Shown piece after piece: positions 8,148 to 10,110 of a stretch of DNA of 10,110 nt; position 1 is the stretch's first letter, and every line of letters starts with the position of its first letter. A program made the position numbers and the translations under genes. The notes under the pieces were generated by a model. The model did no database searches, had not been told where the DNA came from, and saw only the letters and a list, made by a program, of their open reading frames with translations. The stretch is from Leucogyrophana mollusca (lineage: Eukaryota > Basidiomycota > Agaricomycetes > Boletales), in the NCBI GenBank assembly GCA_021014945.1, contig MU266882.1:1-10110 (forward strand), written 5' to 3'.

Positions 8148-8169
8148 TACACGAAACAGTTTTCGTGTA
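8148..8169. repeat. Perfect 9-bp hairpin with 4-base loop
   Basis: TACACGAAA (8148-8156) pairs perfectly with TTTCGTGTA (8161-8169) around the loop CAGT. No T-run follows and no gene end is next to it, so a terminator role is unlikely. Confidence 0.6.
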
Positions 8170-8570
8170 GGTCAACGGGTACGCCCCTGATTGGAACGGC
8201 GAATATTAGAACCGCTGTGTCGTCTTCAAATCACTCTCTATCTTTGATCTGATCTTTCCCATCCTCGAAAAGGAAAACTTGTGTGTACCACAATAGTGCC
8301 CTAGTCATTTGAGTATCGCTGCCGAGGTAGCTTGATACAAGACTAGAAAAGACCCTTGGCACACATGCCTCGTTGCGGGACCAATAGGCCGAGGAGGCTG
8401 AGGTAATCACCCAAGCGCTTCGCAAAAGTACACACAAGTCTTGCAGATCACCGTCTTTGGTTATATCGTTTCGGACACCGGACCGGGCTTCTAGAAGGCT
8501 TCTGTTCGGATTGAGGCAGCCGCTTGCGGAAGGGGCCTCTCGTCAGAACTTTCGCAATCGTTCGGATTGA

Positions 8571-9119
8571 TCCACGTCTCTTTGGAGGTGGGGGGGTCTC
8601 GTCGATTGTTCCATCAAGAATCTATCTTCCATCACGGCCTCCACAGAGACGCCGTCAATTCATTTACACGCCTTATATCCCACGCCATATTACTGCCGCT
8701 TCCCATACGTCTTCTTTCCCACTATACACGACCAAACTCCGGACTTAGACGATTCCTACGATCAAAGCATACTAGATCCACCCTCTGCTCAATATAAATC
8801 GGAGGATCATTTTGCCTTTGTCTACGGAGGTCTAGGCAGTGAAATATTTGAAAGTTACACTCAGGAAGAACGTCAAAAGACCTGGGAAACAATCATCACG
8901 CGAAAAGCAAAAGGATCTATTATTAAACCCTTTGTTTGCGGACCGCACAGCCAGACTGCTGGATATCACTATCACATCAGTCTATATTTTGATTGGCTAG
9001 AATTTGATTGGCGCAAGGATTATAAAAATACCTTCATCGCACACGATCATATTCCTGTTATCTATTCATCTCCGACTTCATCGCTTCCGCATCACCTCGA
9101 ACTCCTTCTATATTTGTAA
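8571..9119 (+). CDS. Second ATG-free open frame in the copia leader (hypothetical)
   Basis: The frame is open from after a TGA at 8568-8570 to TAA at 9117-9119, two bases before the gag ATG, and contains no ATG. The middle part (about 8740-8955) is protein-like: DLDDSYDQSILDPPSAQY, HFAFVYGGLGSEIFESY, TQEERQKTWETIITRKAKG, IIKPFVCGPHSQT. The ends are less so; the last ~90 bases are pyrimidine-rich as in a 5' UTR. A TATA-like TATAAAAATA (9021-9030) lies about 90 bp before gag. The frame differs from that of gag. It may be the distal part of the same leader unit as the frame at 5528-6427, or a separate captured fragment. No domain is recognised. Confidence 0.3.
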   Translation, partial: STSLWRWGGLVDCSIKNLSSITASTETPSIHLHALYPTPYYCRFPYVFFPTIHDQTPDLDDSYDQSILDPPSAQYKSEDHFAFVYGGLGSEIFESYTQEERQKTWETIITRKAKGSIIKPFVCGPHSQTAGYHYHISLYFDWLEFDWRKDYKNTFIAHDHIPVIYSSPTSSLPHHLELLLYL

Positions 9120-9121
9120 TC

Positions 9122-10110
9122 ATGTCTTCCTCAGATCTTTCCAAAGCGCAAAACCAGCTTATCGTGTTCAATGGTACAAACTACGAAACATGGGCATCTG
9201 CAATGTGTGGATATCTCCGCATGGCAGGATGCTACGATGCCATCACCGATCCAAACAATGCCTCAAGCGAACACAATGAAAGGGCATTGGGCGCAATGGA
9301 ATTATATATGAAGGATACCCTCCGATTCAACATCGGATCATCAACCAGTGCAAGTGCCGTATGGACCAAACTCAAGTCCGAATACGGAGCAAAGGGCGCC
9401 CTAGGTGCCTTTGTATATTATAAAGAACTCACGGAGATGAAGTTTGACGCCAACAAAGGCATGCGGAACCAGATCTCCGAAATGGAGAACCGGAGATCCT
9501 TAGCCAAAAATGGCGGGATCGAAATTTCCGATCAGCTCATGGCGCTTCAAATTTGCAACGCATTGCCTCAGAGTTATTCATCAGCAATATCATCACTGAT
9601 GGCAACTCTAAATGTGTCATCCATCAAGCCGTCCAACGTAATTCATAAAATTATAGAAGAGGAATCACGAAGGTCCGCTAATAAAGTTCAGATCAATAGG
9701 GTTTCTAATACTAACCCTATAAAGAAAAAGTGCGAAAAGTGTGGGAGAACGAACCACACAACGGAACAGCACTGGGAGAATGGCAAGCCCTCTTCCTCTG
9801 GACAAACTGGCGGGAATCAAGGCGGAGGCAAGGGCAAGGCACGAGGCGGCAAAGGCAAAGGGAAAGGGAAGGGTAAAGGCAACCCTCCTGGAACGAATAA
9901 CTCCGGCGGACAACCTTCTGGACAGAATCACATAGCGTCGCTAGAAATTGTAACTATGCCTGATGTAACTGTAGGATCCGAGTCCCAATCTATCTCCGTT
10001 TCCTTGTATTCGGTGTGTGAGTCAACAGAGTGGCTCATGGATTCTGGCTGTTCACAGCATGCGACGTGTCATAAAGAAGACTTCCTGTGGTATCATGATT
10101 TTCCTAAACC
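9122..10110 (+). CDS. gag-pol: Copia gag-pol polyprotein, N-terminal part (runs off the window)
   Basis: The frame opens at ATG 9122 and stays open for 329 codons to the edge. Residues ~10-200 are a copia-type gag domain: NGTNYETWASAMCGYLRMAG near the start, AVWTKLKSEYG, YYKELTEMKFD and a NALPQSYSS segment fit the pattern of the Retrotran_gag families. A zinc knuckle follows at residues ~204-217, CEKCGRTNHTTEQHW, with spacing C-X2-C-X4-H-X4-H, so His replaces the usual last Cys. Residues ~230-257 are Gly/Lys-rich (GKGKGKGKGKG), suited to RNA binding. The protease active site D-S-G-C-S lies at 307-311 within WLMDSGCSQHAT. Gag and protease are in one frame, as is common in copia elements. Integrase, reverse transcriptase and RNase H would lie beyond the window. 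No stop or frameshift is visible, so the element may be recent. Confidence 0.92.
   Translation, partial: MSSSDLSKAQNQLIVFNGTNYETWASAMCGYLRMAGCYDAITDPNNASSEHNERALGAMELYMKDTLRFNIGSSTSASAVWTKLKSEYGAKGALGAFVYYKELTEMKFDANKGMRNQISEMENRRSLAKNGGIEISDQLMALQICNALPQSYSSAISSLMATLNVSSIKPSNVIHKIIEEESRRSANKVQINRVSNTNPIKKKCEKCGRTNHTTEQHWENGKPSSSGQTGGNQGGGKGKARGGKGKGKGKGKGNPPGTNNSGGQPSGQNHIASLEIVTMPDVTVGSESQSISVSLYSVCESTEWLMDSGCSQHATCHKEDFLWYHDFPK

Larger units (their letters stand above)
6428..8477. mobile_element. Probable insertion splitting the copia leader, unclassified
   Basis: This stretch differs from the leader on both sides. It has a normal ATG density (over 30), many small direct and inverted repeats, and no protein-like frame. 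Short frames at 6778-7041, 7129-7536 and 7995-8252 have no domain and look like chance. A polypurine run AGGGGAGGA (7331-7339) followed by TGTCC, and GGACA at 8473-8477, could mark the polypurine tract and the two edges of a 1138-bp LTR with TGTCC/GGACA ends. A TATA-like word stands at about 7460 (TTATATACC). No matching target duplication or second LTR was found, so the class and exact borders are unsettled. The left border should lie between 6413 and 6530, the right between 8366 and 8571. Confidence 0.35.
5265..10110 (+). mobile_element. Ty1/copia LTR retrotransposon, 5' part, leader interrupted
   Basis: The element comprises a 5' LTR (5265-5519), an initiator tRNA-Met half-molecule primer-binding site (5520-5536), a long leader, and gag-pol from 9122 continuing beyond the window. 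All parts share the plus strand. Linking LTR and gag-pol across 3.6 kb is an inference. It rests on the absence of another primer-binding site between them and on the shared absence of ATG in both leader segments (5528-6427 and 8368-9121). The stretch of roughly 6430-8480 is likely a later insertion. The 3' LTR, and hence LTR identity and target duplication, cannot be seen. The presumed target duplication base string before the LTR is TCGAT (5260-5264). Confidence 0.75.

Noticed and set aside
8231..8437. 68-codon minus frame with some protein-like look
   Set aside because: Short, no recognised motif, no splice partner; could not be linked to reverse transcriptase or any other element protein.
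8489..8503. TTCTAGAA palindrome resembling a heat-shock element
   Set aside because: The following TTC is off the required spacing by one base and no promoter context is clear.
8957..9119. A second copia LTR starting TGCTGGATATC just before gag
   Set aside because: The expected CA end and a primer-binding site are missing, whereas the LTR at 5265-5519 has both.

Overview
The window looks like nuclear DNA of a filamentous basidiomycete, probably an agaricomycete. It has short GT-AG introns of about 46-70 bp with CTRAY-type branch sites, a C-terminal part of a DUF6589-family protein (a family strongly expanded in mushrooms), and a Ty1/copia retrotransposon primed by the 5' half of initiator tRNA-Met. 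It has the character of a repeat-rich, gene-poor region with broken and nested units rather than an ordinary gene neighbourhood.

Layout from the left. Positions 1-353 (minus strand) may hold the 5' end of a gene that leaves the window. Positions 354-751 are an AT-rich divergent spacer carrying eight CTATAG palindromes. A three-exon gene (752-1932, plus) encodes a 356-aa protein with a Ser/Thr/Pro-rich N-terminal half and a Trp-rich C-terminal module. Next come an AT-rich stretch of degenerate TTTCAAA/TTTGAAA repeats (about 2150-2400), an orphan coding fragment without a start codon (2435-2887), and a spacer with a near-perfect 31-bp palindrome (3159-3189) and a 21-bp minisatellite (3333-3422). 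The DUF6589-family sequence (3652-5270, three exons) lacks its N-terminal part.

The DUF6589 reading frame ends inside a 255-bp long terminal repeat (5265-5519, TG...CA). This LTR supplies its last cysteine codon and its stop. A 17-nt primer-binding site matching the initiator tRNA-Met anticodon arm follows directly (5520-5536). The gag-pol frame of a copia element opens at 9122 and runs off the right edge, with a gag domain, a zinc knuckle of CCHH type and the protease D-S-G motif. No second primer-binding site was seen between them, so the LTR and gag-pol most likely belong to one element whose 5' leader has been split.

The most unusual observation concerns that leader. The segment 5528-6427 is one long open frame with no in-frame ATG, and it has only two ATGs in any plus-strand frame. 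The segment 8368-9121 has no ATG at all until the gag start. The roughly 1.9 kb between them has normal ATG density, many small repeats and a possible polypurine tract/LTR edge. The simplest reading is an ATG-purged retrotransposon leader, with a methionine-free open frame of about 300 codons, later interrupted by another insertion. Functions for the leader frames are not assigned.
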